From: Caulobacter endophyticus
GTDB taxonomy: Bacteria; Pseudomonadota; Alphaproteobacteria; Caulobacterales; Caulobacteraceae
Direction of reading: 5' to 3'
DNA length: 64,000 nucleotides
Assembly (NCBI RefSeq): GCF_029543245.1
Contig: NZ_JARQWV010000008.1
Span: forward strand, 124,001 to 188,000
In this document: positions 52,575 through 63,300 of the stretch, one piece after another
How the letters are laid out: the number at the start of each line of letters is the position of its first letter
Position numbering within the stretch: the stretch's first letter is position 1
Position numbers and translations under genes: made by a program
Notes under the pieces: model-generated
Seen by the model: only the letters and a program-made list of their open reading frames with translations
Told to the model about the DNA's origin: nothing
Databases searched by the model: none

Positions 52575-53468
52575 TCACAGCCCCACCCGATAGCCGGTCG
52601 TCTCGACGCCGCGGGTCACGCGGACCTCGGTCGACGACGGCGGCATGGACGAAGAGGCCGGTCGCGGCGCCGCGGGGCGGCGGGGGGCGACGGCCCGGAC
52701 GGGCGTCGGCGCGGACGCGTTGACCTGGGTGGGGCCCATGCCCCGCGACAGGTCGGCCAGCGTCATGGTCCGGCGGCCCAGCGGCGCCTGGTCGGAGATC
52801 TGGCGCAGGGCCAGCGACACGGCGCCCACGGCCTGGGCCAGGGTGATGGCCTGGGCCTGGTCGGGCGTGACCTCGACGGTGATCGCCTTGACCACCACCG
52901 GCTTGTCGGCGCCCTGGTCGTCGGACTGGTCGACGCCGACGACGCGGACGTTCTCGGCCAGCACCTGGGTCAGGCTGGTCTCGGGCTGGTTGTTGTCCTT
53001 GCTGCGGGTCAGCAGCACGTCCACCCGGTCGCCCGGCAGCACGAACCCGCCGACGCCGGCGACGTCGTTGGCCCGCAGCGACACCGCCCGCATGCCTTCG
53101 CCCAGCGAGCTGGCGAGGTTGGAGCGGCCGCCCGAGCCCGACACGCGGTCGGCCAGGATCGGCTCGTTGGCGGCGATGTCCTTCAGCGCGATGCGCGCGC
53201 CGCCCGGGCCGGAAGCGGCCTCTGGAATGGAGCGGAAGGCGCCCGCCGGCACGGCGTCGGCCGGATAGTGTGCGACCTTCAGCACCGCGGACTGGAGCTT
53301 GAAGCCTCTCGCCAGAGGCTGGGAGGCCACGACGACGGGCGTCGAGCCGGTTTCCTTGACCACCGGGGCGTCCACGCGCCCGGCGCTCATATAGACCCGT
53401 GCGGCGAGCACGGCGCCCAGGCCCAGCACAGCGGCCGCGCCAAGGGATATGACGGTCTTCGTCTGCAT
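52575..53468 (-). CDS. cpaB: Flp pilus assembly protein CpaB (RcpC)
   Basis: 297 residues. One membrane anchor (VISLGAAAVLGLGAVLAARVY) precedes a SAF domain (TPVVVASQPLARGFKLQSAVLKVAHYPADAVP) and the RcpC part (GMRAVSLRANDVAGVGGFVLPGDRVDVLLTR). The C-terminal tail is Pro/Arg-rich. GGAGGGGG precedes the ATG. The protein supports the secretin pore. Confidence 0.9.
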   Translation of the reverse strand: MQTKTVISLGAAAVLGLGAVLAARVYMSAGRVDAPVVKETGSTPVVVASQPLARGFKLQSAVLKVAHYPADAVPAGAFRSIPEAASGPGGARIALKDIAANEPILADRVSGSGGRSNLASSLGEGMRAVSLRANDVAGVGGFVLPGDRVDVLLTRSKDNNQPETSLTQVLAENVRVVGVDQSDDQGADKPVVVKAITVEVTPDQAQAITLAQAVGAVSLALRQISDQAPLGRRTMTLADLSRGMGPTQVNASAPTPVRAVAPRRPAAPRPASSSMPPSSTEVRVTRGVETTGYRVGL

Positions 53469-53566
53469 TGTTGCAACCCCCTCCCCACGTCAGCAGGGAG
53501 CCTGTCCTGGCTCACCGCCATGGGTCGGCGACGCGGCTTGCCGCCCCGCGCCGCCGACGACTTGGC

Positions 53567-53749
53567 TCAGCAGTTGGCGGCCGACGGATTGGCCACGCAG
53601 GTGGCGGCGTCCGTGATGGCGACCCCGATGTTGGTGCCCAGCAGCACCGCCGCGACGGCGATCGCGCTGCCGATGATGGCCAGGATCAGGGCGTATTCGG
53701 CCGCGGCCGCGCCGTCTTCTTCGAAGATCAGTTCGCGCAGAGTATTCAT
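53567..53749 (-). CDS. pilA: Flp/PilA-type pilin precursor
   Basis: 60 residues from ATG 53749, with GGAGGA before it. The Flp signature is FEEDGAAAAEYALILAIIG: cleavage after Gly13, glutamate at mature +5, then the hydrophobic helix. The mature pilin ends with two cysteines (TDAATCVANPSAANC). The gene heads the Tad operon, 98 bases before cpaB. It would be the main subunit of the pilus. Confidence 0.92.
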   Translation of the reverse strand: MNTLRELIFEEDGAAAAEYALILAIIGSAIAVAAVLLGTNIGVAITDAATCVANPSAANC

Positions 53750-54343
53750 GACGTATCCTCCTCTAAGTTTTCTCAACCGCGCATCATTTGCTGCGGACAA
53801 AGAAGAGGTTTCCCCCTTCGCCGTGGATTTAACGGCTTAACGGTTTGGTAAGTAAATACATCGGCCGCTTTAATGCAAAATTGATACGGGCGGCGGATCG
53901 GCGTATGTAAAACGCACTATTTTTCAGTATCTAGGGCGCAAACGTCGCGTGTTTGGCGAATATGCTTTCAAGTGCATCGATTATTCTGCCGCCGTAGGGT
54001 TGTCGTTGCGAGCCTTTCGCTTGGCGAGTTATCGGAAACCCGCCTCTGAAAGTTGTACTACTCAATTTGGGGACGCTGAATTTTCAGCTCTGAGCATCGT
54101 GCAGGAGCCCTTCAGGCACGGTGAAGAGGCGTGCTGAAGGCGGGTCTTCTATTTGATTTAATTAAACTTATTGTTCTTCGGGAGCGGGGTGGTGCGACAG
54201 GATGACGCCCCGGTCGAGAGCCGGCGTTCGAACGCGATGTGCCGATTGTCACTGCCGCGTGCATCAACCGCGAAGAGAAACTGCTGGTTTGTGAACTCGA
54301 ATATCACCATCGAGTCACGCTTTGACGCCTGGGGGATAAGATC
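53750..54343. promoter_or_regulatory. 594-base AT-rich divergent region between pilA and the giant repeat protein
   Basis: No firm gene. It must contain the pilA promoter and that of the large gene. A stem of 11-12 bases lies at 54109-54140 (CCTTCAGGCACG against CGTGCTGAAGG, one bulge), followed by an AT-rich stretch, so it may end a short transcript. A 62-codon open frame with GTG start (53949-54137) runs into this stem but is unlike any protein I know. Confidence 0.5.
53837..53851 (-). promoter_or_regulatory. Near-consensus CtrA-type box upstream of pilA
   Basis: On the minus strand TTAC, seven bases, TTAA: one mismatch from TTAA-N7-TTAA. A further TTAA lies four bases on. The box is about 88 bases before the pilA start, a sensible distance; the C. 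crescentus pilA gene is a known CtrA target. Confidence 0.4.
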
Positions 54344-57300
54344 GTGGCGAAGAAGCAAGGCGCATCCAGGCTGGCCCAGGCCGCCGCGCTCGTCGACCAG
54401 CTGATCCAGGCGATTGACGCCGAAGGCCTTTCCCGCAGCGAGGCGGCCTCGGCCGCCGCCCAGGTTCTGGGCCTGGTTCAGAGCCTGTCCCTGCGCGGTG
54501 ATCCCGACGCCGGGGCCCTGAAAGCCGCCCTCGGCCGACTGGCCGAACGCCTGGCCCTGGCCAAGGACGATCCGACCGCGCCAGAGGCGCCGATCGCCGC
54601 GGCCACGGTCGCCGGTTCCCGCTTCGCCAAGCGGCTCAAGCGCCTGGCCATGATCGTCACCGCGGGCGCGGTCCTGTCGGCCCCCTTGGCCGCCGCGGCG
54701 CGCGAAAGTGGCGCGGGGCTGGCCGGAACGCTGGCGGGGTCTTCCGCCGTTTCGATGGCCCTGATGGGCGCGCTGCCTGTCTATAGTGTCGGCGACACGA
54801 TCCTGAACCCGGTCTCTGGCGCCAACGAGCAGGTGGTCGAGACCCTGACCAGCACGGCCGTCCGCACCGACGCCGGCAACATCATCCTTCTGGCCACTAC
54901 GGTCGGCGACGTCTTCACCGACCCGCAGACCGGCAAGAACTACGAGGTGACCGCCGTCACCCTGAACGCCGACAATCGCGTGGTCGGCGTCACCGTCAAG
55001 GAAGCCGGCACGGCCAACTTCTCCAACCTGGTCGTGGTCACCAACAAGTCGACCGACATCGGCAATGTCGTCACTCCGCCGGGCACGGGGGGCAGCGGGG
55101 CGGGCAGCTTCGCGTTCACCCCGGCCACGGGCGACGTCAACACCTTCGCCGACGCCAAGTTCGGGGCCAACGGCGGCAACGGCCACGACGGCGGCGGGGT
55201 CAGCATCTGCATTCCGCTGATCGGCTGCGCCACCATCGCCTATTCGCCCAGCGCCGGCGGCGCCGGCCAGGCCGGGCCGACCGTCACCCACGACCTGACC
55301 GTGGCCAACAACGGCAACATCCAGGTCGTCTCCGACAACCTGCCCGGCGTGGTGGTGTCCAGCGTCGGCGGCAACGGCGGTTCGGGCGGCGACGCCTACG
55401 GCAACATCAAGGGTGCGGCGGGCGGCGCGGCGGGCGCCGGCGGCGCGGTCACCCTGAGCAGCGCCGTGACCATCGTCACCGACGGGATCAATTCGCACGG
55501 GATCTTCGCCCAGAGCCGCAGCGGCCAGGGCGGTCAGGGCGGCACGGGCTACATCGCCGGCAGCGGCGGCACGGGCGGCACGGCCGGCCAGGGCGGCGCA
55601 GTGAACGTCACCAACACCGGCGCCATCTACACCGGCAAGGCCGGGGCGATCGGCATACTGGCCCAGAGCCTGGGCGGCGCGGCCGGAGGCGGCGGCGACA
55701 GCTACGGCATCATCGGCGACGCGGGCAGCGGCTCGGTCGGCGGCAACGGCGGCGCGGTGCTGGTCCAGCAGGCGGGCCTCATCCAGACCAAGGGCAAGGA
55801 CGCCTATGGCGTGCTGGCCCAGTCGATCGGCGGCTCTGGCGGCAACGCCGGCGACGCCGGCGGGATCGTCACCTTCGGCGACAGCGGCCAGGCCGGCGGC
55901 AGGGGCGGCTCGGCCGAGATCGTCGCCAAGGCCGGTTCGACCACGCTCACCGAAGGCGAGGGCGCCCACGCCCTGTTCGCGCAATCGGTGGGCGGGGGCG
56001 GTGGCAACGGCGGCGTCTCCATCGGCCTCGTGGCCCTCGGTTCGGGCGGCGGCGCGGGCGGTGACGGCGGGACGGCCAAGGTCACCGTCGAGAGCGGCGC
56101 GACCGTGACGACCAAGAACGCCGACGCCCACGCCATCTTCGCCCAATCGGTCGGCGGCGGCGGCGGCAGCGCCGGTGTCAGCGGCGGCCTCGTGGCGCTG
56201 GGCGCCAAGGCCGACGCCGGCGGCCTGGGTGGTGCGGTCGAGGTTTCCAGCAGCGGGATCGTGTCGACCGACGGCGTCGACTCCCGGGGGATCTTCGCCC
56301 AGTCGGTGGGCGGTGGCGGCGGCGCGGCCTCGGGTACGGGCGGGCTGGTCTCGCTGGGCGGCGCGGGCGCGCTGGGCGGTACGGGCGGTTCGGTCACGGT
56401 GACCACCGGCGCCGGCGGTTCGGTGAAGACCACCAAGCAGGGGGCCGACGGCGTCTTCGCCCAGTCGGTGGGCGGTGGCGGCGGCTCGGGCGCCAGCTCC
56501 GGCGGCGTCGTGGCCCTGGGCGGCACGGCCGGCGGCGGCGGCGCGGGCGGCGCGGTGACCGTCACCAACGGCGGGGTGATCGAGACGGGCGGCGACAAGG
56601 CGCGCGGGATCTTCGCCCAGTCGGTGGGCGGCGGCGGCGGCTCCGGCGGCGACGGCGGCGGTCTGGTCACCATCGGCGGCAAGGGCGGCGCGGCCAGCAC
56701 CGGCGGTGCGGTGACGGTGGCCAACACCGGCGCGATCACCACCAAGGGCGATCTGTCCAGCGCCATCCAGGCCCAGAGCGTCGGCGGCGGCGGCGGCGAC
56801 GGCGGCAGCACCGGCGGCGTCTTCCTGACCATCGGCGGCGGCGGCAATGCCGGCGGCGGCTCGGGCCTGGTCACGGTCAAGCACGCGGGCGACCTCTTCA
56901 CCGGCGGCAATGACTCCCACGGCATCTTCGCCCAGAGCGTGGGCGGCGGCGGCGGCAGCGGGGGCTCCAGCGTATCGATCAGCGCCTTCGCGGGCGTCGC
57001 CATCGGCGGCGAGGGCTCGGTGGGCGGCGATGGCGGCAAGGTCGACATCGACCTCAGCCAGAGCACGGTCACCACCGGCGGCTCCACCAGCCTCGTCAAT
57101 CCTCTGATCGTCACGAGCGGCGAGCGCTCGCGCGGGATCTTCGCCCAGAGCGTGGGCGGCGGCGGCGGCAACGGCGGCTTCGCGGCCCAGGTCTCGGCGG
57201 GCTACGGCGTCGGGGCCAGCGCCGCCGTGGGCGGTCGCGGCGGGGCCGGCGGCAAGGGCGGCGAGGTCGACATCGACGGCGACGTGCTGATCCTGACCAA

Positions 57301-60300
57301 GGGCGACTATTCCGAAGGCCTGTTCGCCCAGTCGGTGGGCGGCGGCGGCGGCAGCGGCGGCTTTGCGCTGTCGTTCGCATTCGCGGCCGGCGAAACGGCG
57401 GCGGCGGCGTTCTCGGTCGCCCTGGGCGGCAAGGGCGGCGACGGCGGCGAAGGCGGCTTGGTCGACATCAAGTCGGGCGGGGCGATCCTCACCGAAGGCA
57501 AGTTCTCGACCGGCCTCGTCGCCCAGAGCGTGGGCGGCGGCGGCGGCAATGGCGGCTACACCGTGGCGTTCTCCGGCGCGGGCGCCGGCGTGGCTTCGGC
57601 CTCGGCGGCCGTGGGCGTCGGCGGCAGCGGCGGCAAGGGCGGCAAGGGCGGCGTCGTCGACGTCGACTTCGACGGCGCCATCACCACCGGCGACGACGAC
57701 GCCATCGGCGCGCTGATCCAGTCGGTCGGCGGCGGCGGCGGCGGCGGCGGCTTCAATGTTTCGGGCACGGTCGCCGTAGCCGGCACGGCGGGGGGCGGGG
57801 CCTCGGCCGGGGTCGGCGGCAGCGGCGGCGACGGCGGCATCGGCGACAGCGCTACGGGCCGCATCGGCGGCGACGTCTCCACCAGCGGCAAGCGCTCGAC
57901 GGCCGTGATCGTCCAGAGCGTGGGCGGTGGCGGCGGCAGCGGCGGCTTCAATGTCGCCGGCTCGATCGGCGGCGGCGGCACGGCCGGCGTCGGGGTTTCG
58001 GTCGGCGTCGGCGGCGCGGGCGGCAAGGGCGGCAACGCCGGGACCGCCGATGGTACGGTCGAGGGCGACATCCACACCAAGGGCGACCAGTCCGGCGGCC
58101 TCTTGGTGCAGAGCGTGGGCGGCGGCGGCGGCTCGGGCGGTTTCAACGTTTCCGGCTCGATCGGCGTGGCCCAGACGGCCGGCGCGGGGATCTCGGTCGG
58201 GGTCGGCGGCGCGGGCGGCGGCGGCGGTGACGGCATGCTGGTCATCGGCAGGATGGTCGGCGACACCCTGACCGAAGGCGCCGACGCCGACGGCGTCGTG
58301 GCCCAGAGCATCGGCGGCGGCGGCGGCAGCGGCGGCTTCAACGTCGCCGGCTCGATCGGCGGCGCGGCCACGGCGGCCGGCGGCATCAGTGTGGGCGTCG
58401 GCGGCAGCGGCGGCGACGGCGGCAAGGGCGGCGAGGTCCGTCTCGACGTCATCGGAACGACTACTACCAAGGGCGCGCACAGCGACGCGATTATCGCCCA
58501 GAGCGTGGGCGGCGGCGGCGGCAGCGGCGGCTTCTCGGTCGCGGGCGGCATCGCCCTCTCGGCCAACGGCGCCGGCACGGTCAGCGTCGCGGTCGGCGGC
58601 TCAGGCGGCAAGGGCGGCGACGCCGACATCGTCACCCTCAAGGTCAACGACGGCGTGGCCGACCCGCTTGGCGACCTGATCGCAGCTGTGACCGAGGGTG
58701 AAGGCGCTCGCGCCATTGTCGCCCAGTCGGTGGGCGGCGGCGGCGGCAGCGGCGGCTTCTCGATCGCCGGCGGCTTCTCGGCCGCCAAGAGCGGCGCGGG
58801 CAATATCGGCGTCGGGGTCGGCGGCGGCGGCGAGAAGGGCGGCGACGGCAAGGCGGTCACCGGCAAGATCACCGGCGACGTCGGCGCCAAGGGCGCCGAC
58901 GCGTCCGGCGTGCTCGTCCAGAGCGTGGGCGGCGGCGGCGGCAGTGGCGGCTTCAACGTCACCGGCGGCATTTCGGCCTCCAAGACCGCGGCGGGCAACA
59001 TCCTGGTCGGCGTGGGCGGCTTTGGCGGAACCGGCGGCGCTGCCGGCAAGGTCGATGGCGGCGTCACCGGCGACATCGTCACCGTGGGCGATCGCGCCTT
59101 CGGGGCCAGTTACCAGAGCCTGGGCGGCGGCGGCGGCGCGGGCGCCTTCAACATCACCGGCGGGATCAGCCTGGCCGCCAGCGGCGGCGGGACCGGCACG
59201 CTGGGCGTCGGGGTCGGCGGCTTCGGCGGCGACGGCGGCAAGGCCGGCGAGGTGGACGCCACGCTGACCGGCAATATCTCCACCAAGGGCGACGACGCCC
59301 ACGGCGCCCTGCTGCAGAGCGTGGGCGGCGGCGGCGGCTCGGGCGGCTTCAACGTCACCGGCCTCGTCAGCGCCTCGCAGGGGACCAACGGCGCCATCGG
59401 CTTCGGCCTGGGCGGCTTCGGCGGCGGCGGCGGCGACGCCGACATCGTCAAGGGCGTGCTGACCGGCAATGTCACCACCGAGGGCGACGGCTCGTTCGGC
59501 GCCATGCTGCAGAGCCTGGGCGGCGGCGGCGGCAACGGCGGGATCAATGTCAGCGGCTCGGTCGCGCTGTCGGCCGGCAACAACGCCGCGGTGGCCATAG
59601 GCCTGGGCGTCGGCGGCTTCGGCGGCGGCGCGGGCGTCGGCAAGGACGTCACCGGAACCGTCACCGGCCGCTACCAGACCTCGGGCGACGAGGCCGACGG
59701 CGTGGTGGCCCAGTCGATCGGCGGCGGCGGCGGCTCGGGCGGTCTCAACGTCTCGGGCGCGGTGGCGGTCAGCGCCGGCACGGCGGGAACCGGATCGGTC
59801 GGCATCGGCGGCTTCGGCGGCAAGGGCGGCGCCTCAGGCGTCGTGAAACTGACCCGCGTCGGCGACACCCTCACCGACGGCGCCAATTCCGACGGGATCA
59901 TCGCCCAGAGCATCGCCGGCGGCGGCGGCCAGGGCGGCATCAACGTCGCCGGCGGCCTGTCGGCCACCACCAAGGGCACGGCCGGCAGCTTCGGCTTCGG
60001 CCTGGGCGGCTTCGGCGGCGACGGCGGCCAGGCGGGCGACGTCAAGGCCAGCGTCACGGGCAATGTCTGGGCCCAGGGCCTGGAATCCGACATCACCACG
60101 CCCGAGCAGGTGGTCAAGATCCCGCTGCTGGGCTCGGATTTCGAATTCACCATCGCGGCCGATCGCACGCGCCTCAACGGCTCCAACGGCGTCATGGCCC
60201 AGAGCGTGGGCGGCGGCGGCGGCTCGGGCGGCCTCAACGTCACAGGCCAGTTGTCTCTGACCAAGCCGGGCGGATCCTCGGCCAGCCGCTCCATCGCACT

Positions 60301-63300
60301 GGGTGTCGGCGGCTTCGGCGGCAAGGGCGGCGACGCCGGCGAGGTGGGCCTGACCATCGCCGGTCCCACCGCCGACCACGTGCAGGTCACCGCCGTGGGC
60401 GACGACCGTTATGCGGCCGTGGCCCAGTCGATCGGCGGCGGCGGCGGCGCGGGCGGCATCAACGTCTCGGGCGGCATCGCCATGGACGGCCAGCTGGTCG
60501 CGGGCGTCGGCGGCTTCGGCGGCGACGGCGGCAAGGGCAAGGACGTCAAGGCCGACGTCACCGCCAACCTGTTCGCGGCGGGCGACCGGTCGCGCGGCCT
60601 GATGGCCCAGTCGATCGGCGGCGGCGGCGGCGCGGGCGGCATCAACATCTCCGGCGGGATCAGCGCCGACACCTCGGGCGACGAGCCCTCGATCGTCTTC
60701 GGCCTCGGCGGCTTCGGCGGCGCGGGCAACATCAGCGGCGACGTCACCGTCGCCCAGGACGGCCAGGTCTGGGTCGAAGGCGTCGACGCCATCGGCGTGC
60801 TTGTGCAGAGCGTCGCCGGCGGCGGCGGTTCGGGCGGCCTCAACGTCGCGGCCGACGTCAATCTGGGCAAGTCGACCTCGTCCTCTAACGGCTTCGCCAT
60901 CGCCGTCGGGATCGGCGGCCAGGGCGGGACCGGCGCCGATGCGGGCGACGTCTCGCTGGACAGCCTGGGCGACGTGATCGTCAACGGCAGGCTGAAGGCC
61001 AATCCGGCCGCGGGCGAGGACACGCTCGAGGCCGTCGACTTAACCGGCGGGGCCAAGGGCATCCTGGTTCAATCCATCGGCGGCGGCGGCGGGGTGGGCG
61101 GCGTCAGCGCAACCGGCGCCATCGCGCCGTTCGGCAATCCCGTCGCCCTGGGCATCGGCGGTTCGGGCGGTTCGGGTGGAAACGCCGGGGCGGTCGACGT
61201 CTTGCGCGGCTATGCCGCCGACGGCTCGGTCGACGCCCGCCTGATCCGCACTTTCGGCTACGACTCCGACGGCCTGGTGGCCCAGAGCGTCGGCGGCGGC
61301 GGCGGCACGGCGGGTATGAACTTCACCATCGCCGCCACCGTGGCCAACAAGACCGACAATCCGGTCGCCGCCATCATCACCGTCGGCGGCGACGGCGCGG
61401 GGGCGGGATCGGGCAGCACGGTCGACGTCACCCACGCGGGCAATATCGTCACCGACGGCGCCCACAGCGACGGCCTCCTGGCCCAGAGCGTCGGCGGCGG
61501 CGGCGGCTCGGGCAATTTCAACATCGGCGCAGGCGTGCTCAAGGACGCCTCCGCCCTGAACATGGCCATCGGCGGCGCCACCGGCGCGGCGGGCGACGGC
61601 GGCGACGTCACGGTCGACCATCTCGGGACCATCGTCACCAAGGGCGACAACTCGGCGGGCCTGCGCGCCCAGTCGATCGGCGGCGGCGGCGGCAATACCG
61701 GCCTCGACATGGCCATGGGTCCGCTGAACCGCAACGAGGTCAACATCACCATCGGCCGCATCGGCGGTTCGGGCGGCGTCGGCGGCAAGGTCGACGTGAC
61801 CTCCAGGGGCGTCATCGACACGACCGGCGACGAGTCCTCGGCCATCTTCGCCCAGAGCGTGGGCGGCGGCGGCGGCGCCTCCAGCGCCACCACCGTCAGC
61901 ATCACTGGCACGCGCGGCCAGGGCGAGAACGCCGAGTCCTTCGGCGGCGCGATCAGCGTCGGCCTCGACGGCGGCCTGGCGGCCGAGGGCGGCGACGTCA
62001 AGGTCGACGCCGGGGGCGCTCTGACCACGCGCGGCGACGACGCCCGCGGGATCTTCGCCCAGAGCCTGGGCGGCGGCGGCGGCGTCGGCGGCGGCGCGTC
62101 CAACACCATCGTCCGCGCCTCGGCCGCAGCGGCCGTGGGCGTGGGCGGCAAGGGCGGGGTCGGCGCGATCTCGGGCAAGGTCGAGGTCGACAGCGCCGCG
62201 ACCATCGTCACCGAGGGCGCGCGTTCCGACGGGATCCTGGCCCAGGCTGTCGGCGGCGGCGGCGGCCTTGGCGGCATGACCCGCACGATCGCCTTCCAGG
62301 TCGGCGGCGCGCCCTCGGGCACGACCACCCGCACCGCCACGGTCAGCGTCGGCGGCGACGGTGGTTCCGGCGCGGTGGGCGGCGCCGTGGACGTCGCAAG
62401 CAGCGGTATCGTCCATACCAAGGGCGACGACGCCTTCGGCATCCGCGCCCAGTCGATCGGCGGCGGCGGCGGCATCGGCGGCGCGGTGCTCAACGTCCGC
62501 GCCCAGGGTACGAACAGCAACGACTCCTTCGACCTCAACATCGGCGGCTCGGGCGGAACCGGCGGCGCCGGCGGCGCGGTCGAGGTGCTCAACACCGGCC
62601 TCATCGTCACCGAGGGCCGCGGCGCGGCGGGCGTCGCCGCCAACAGCATCGGCGGCGGCGGCGGCGACGGCGGCCTCGTGATCGACGTCGTCGGCGGCTA
62701 CACCGGCGCCGACAAGCAGAGCCATCGCTACGTGCTGAACATAGGCGGCGCCGGCGGCGACGGCGGCACGGGCGGCGAGGTCACCGTGACCAACCGCGCC
62801 GTGGCCGGCGTCAAGGACAGCGGCACGATCTCGACCTCGGGCGAGCGCGCCTACGGCCTCTTCGCCCAGAGCCTGGGCGGCGGCGGCGGCAACGGCTCGA
62901 CCATCCTGTCGCTGACGGCGCTGAAAAGCGGCGAGAACAGCGCCTCGGTCGGCCTCAACATCGGCGGCGTCGGCGGAACCGGCAACACCGCCGGCAAGGT
63001 CGTGGTCGACAACGCCGGCCTGATCCAGACCACGGGCGCGGACGCTTATGGCGTGCTGGCCCAGTCGATCGGCGGCGGCGGCGGCAATGGCGGCATGGTC
63101 ATCGCCGCCAACCTGCTGATCGGCGCGCTCGGCAACGCGCCGCTCGTCTCGCTGGGCGGCATCGGCGGCGACGGCGGAGACGGCGGCGAGGTCATCGTCA
63201 CCAACAGCGGCCGCATCCTGACCACCGGCGCCCGCGCCCATGGCGTCGTGGCCCAGAGCATCGGCGGCGGCGGCGGCGACGCCCAGATGGCCTTCAGCCT

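Noticed and set aside
53949-54137. 62-codon GTG open frame upstream of the giant gene
   Set aside because: No ribosome binding site, atypical composition, and its stop lies in a hairpin; kept only as a possible transcript in the findings.
54158-58480. 1,440-codon open frame on the minus strand opposite the giant repeat gene
   Set aside because: It mirrors the GGC/GCC repeats; the antisense of Gly- and Ala-rich coding at high GC rarely gives stops. The plus-strand frame has a proper start, an export segment and ordered repeats.
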